Shown piece after piece: positions 33,177-34,292 of a stretch of 34,292 nt of DNA. Each line of letters begins with the position of its first letter. The first letter of the stretch is position 1. Origin of the DNA: an uncultured Acetatifactor sp. (GTDB lineage: Bacteria; Bacillota; Clostridia; Lachnospirales; Lachnospiraceae); the NCBI GenBank assembly GCA_910585805.1, contig CAJUFB010000036.1, positions 1 through 34,292 on the forward strand, written 5' to 3'. The notes beneath the pieces were generated by a model that searched no databases, had not been told where the DNA came from, and saw only the letters and a program-made list of their open reading frames with translations. The position numbers and the translations under genes were made by a program.

Positions 33177-33370
33177 GGAGGGCTTTCATATAAATGTCTC
33201 TTTCAATCAGCAGGACGCAAATGGATACACGGCTTTCATTAAAACAGCGGTTTGAAGAAATGAAAAGCTATAAGCCGGGCTCTTTGAGTGAAGTTGAAAA
33301 AAATGGAACCTTGGCAACAGCATATTAATCAGCATTTACTTTTCAGAAAGATACCGCTTATCGTTACTAA

Positions 33371-33963
33371 TGCTGGTTAAATGAGGAAGCATTCCGGCTG
33401 TTTGAGATTAACTGCAGGATGGCCAGGGCTTTGGGGGCGGAGAAGCTGGTGCTCCATCTCTGGGACGGGCTTACCTTTGACTGCAATTTTGAAAATAATC
33501 TGGAAGCCTACGGGGAGCTTTCCAGAATAGCAGATAGATACGGCATCATGATTCTGGTGGAAAATGTGGTCTGTAACGTGGCGAGTCCTTTCGGGCATTG
33601 GCGGCAGCTGGCGGAGAAGTATTCGGATATTCGTTTTGTATTTGATACGAAGATGGCGGCCTTCCACCAGGAGGAGGGGTTGCTGTATCAGCCGGAATAT
33701 GCATGGCTCTGGAACCGGCAGCACATCTGCCATTATCATGTCAACGATTACGGCGGAGGGTACAAGGAATGGGCGAAGTTGCGGACCTTCCCATTGGGGC
33801 GGGGCATGTGGATTTCGGAAGATTCTTTGACCGCGTCCTTAGAAGCGGCTATGACGGAACCTTCACGGCGGAAGCCACAGCCTTCGGACAGGACGGCAGG
33901 GTGGACACGGAGATGCTGAACGGGTGCTTTGCGAAAATCAGGGCTTATATGGGGAAAGGGTAA
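33371..33963 (+). pseudogene. Broken sugar phosphate isomerase/epimerase (TIM barrel)
   Basis: This is the C-terminal part of a xylose-isomerase-like TIM barrel protein. Homology-like sequence begins LNEEAFRLFEINCRMARALG at 33377 in a frame blocked by TAA at 33368, so the N-terminal half is missing. The frame runs through HLWDGLTFDCNFENN, MILVENVVC (metal Glu), FVFDTKMAA and HICHYHVNDYGG. Near 33785-33791 the reading shifts by one base: LRTFPLG continues as PIGAGHVDFGRFFDRVLRSGYDGTFTAEATAF in the next frame and stops at 33963. Restoring one base (ACC-CTT) rejoins the frames. Both lesions together suggest a real pseudogene; the shift alone could be a sequencing error. Confidence 0.7.
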
Positions 33964-33980
33964 TGCGGGGATGTGATGGA

Positions 33981-33997
33981 GAAGGATGGCATCCTTC
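33981..33997. repeat. Short palindrome GAAGGATG-G-CATCCTTC
   Basis: A perfect 8 bp inverted repeat with a one-base centre, 18 bases after the pseudogene stop. It has no T run. It shares AAGGATGGC with the hairpin at 12785-12826. It could be a weak terminator remnant. The rest of 33964-34154 shows nothing convincing. Confidence 0.3.
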
Positions 33998-34154
33998 ATC
34001 TTCCGTTGTATATGGCGATGCTGTTGTAAAGACAGGAAGCTTTTCGGCTCGCATTGCACGAGCGCTCACTCGCTGTACATTATTCTGCTGAAGTCGCCGG
34101 ATAAGGAAATGCCTTTAAATAACTTGCACTGAACTCCTTAAATGTATTCTCCAT

Positions 34155-34292
34155 ATGAAAAACGATAATTTCATTACTCAATTGGCGAAATGCTATATGC
34201 AGAGAATTAAGATATTCAATGTACAACCTAAAGATCAAAGAAAAACAGTCGGAACTTATCATGAGGAAAGCTACTTTTGCAAAAGCGGCAGA
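34155..34292 (+). CDS. Partial open reading frame running off the window
   Basis: From ATG 34155 the frame stays open for 46 codons to the last base, beginning MKNDNFITQLAKCYMQRIK. No family is recognised. There is no clear ribosome site, so the true start may differ and the frame may be chance. The local DNA is more AT-rich than the neighbouring genes. Confidence 0.3.
   Translation, partial: MKNDNFITQLAKCYMQRIKIFNVQPKDQRKTVGTYHEESYFCKSGR

Noticed and set aside
33194..33328. 44-codon open frame after gltD starting MSLSISRTQMDTR
   Set aside because: Short, with GGAGG 12 bases upstream being too far, and no recognisable family. The interval 33177-33370 otherwise shows nothing.

Overview
The window reads like a stretch of chromosome from a gut-type member of the Clostridia, most likely Lachnospiraceae. 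This is inferred from a YesM/YesN two-component pair beside an LplB/YtcP-type sugar transporter, a lipoprotein binding protein, strong AGGAGG ribosome sites, a ferredoxin/NADPH-type glutamate synthase and moderately GC-rich coding sequence. No rRNA, tRNA, CRISPR array, phage gene or intact insertion sequence was found.

Layout. (1) 1-4344 is housekeeping DNA on the + strand: a divergent MraY-like phosphoglycosyl transferase, greA, an unusual HAD phosphatase/CPBP membrane protease fusion, and a family 2 glycosyltransferase, closed by an intrinsic terminator at 4503-4538. (2) 4678-12774 is a seven-gene + strand cluster: GH89-like glycosidase, SelA/DgaE-like PLP ammonia-lyase, two RidA imine deaminases in tandem, an amidohydrolase/deacetylase of the dihydroorotase fold, an RraA-fold aldolase-like protein and an SDR dehydrogenase. 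(3) 12974-18468 is a - strand pair, GH38 alpha-mannosidase then GH3 beta-glycosidase, overlapping by 4 bases. (4) 19021-26246 is a + strand sensor kinase, AraC-type response regulator, binding lipoprotein and two permeases. (5) 26338-33176 carries gltB and gltD, separated by 558 bases that contain a large branched hairpin. (6) 33371-34292 holds a broken sugar isomerase gene and an open reading frame running off the edge.

How it may work together (inference). Regions 2 to 4 look like one locus for a mannose- and amino-sugar-containing glycan. YesM/YesN sense it, the lipoprotein and permeases import an oligosaccharide (no ATPase gene is present, so a shared MsmX-type ATPase is expected), and cytoplasmic glycosidases trim it. 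The deacetylase, PLP lyase, RidA, SDR and aldolase set would then turn an amino-sugar acid into a 2-keto-3-deoxy acid, ammonia and C3 units. It resembles the known DgaE/Ef0837-type amino-acid-sugar clusters, but there is no KDPG-type aldolase; an RraA-fold protein sits in its place.

The most unusual non-coding signals are: two related ~102-base elements (9504-9606 and 18790-18891) with covarying stems, a pseudoknot and competing pairing partners; two promoters with an identical CTATTGATTGA-N19-TACA(C/A)T layout in front of the catabolic operon and the binding-protein gene; a terminator in the gltB leader; and the gltB-gltD hairpin. All were found by eye and need computational confirmation.
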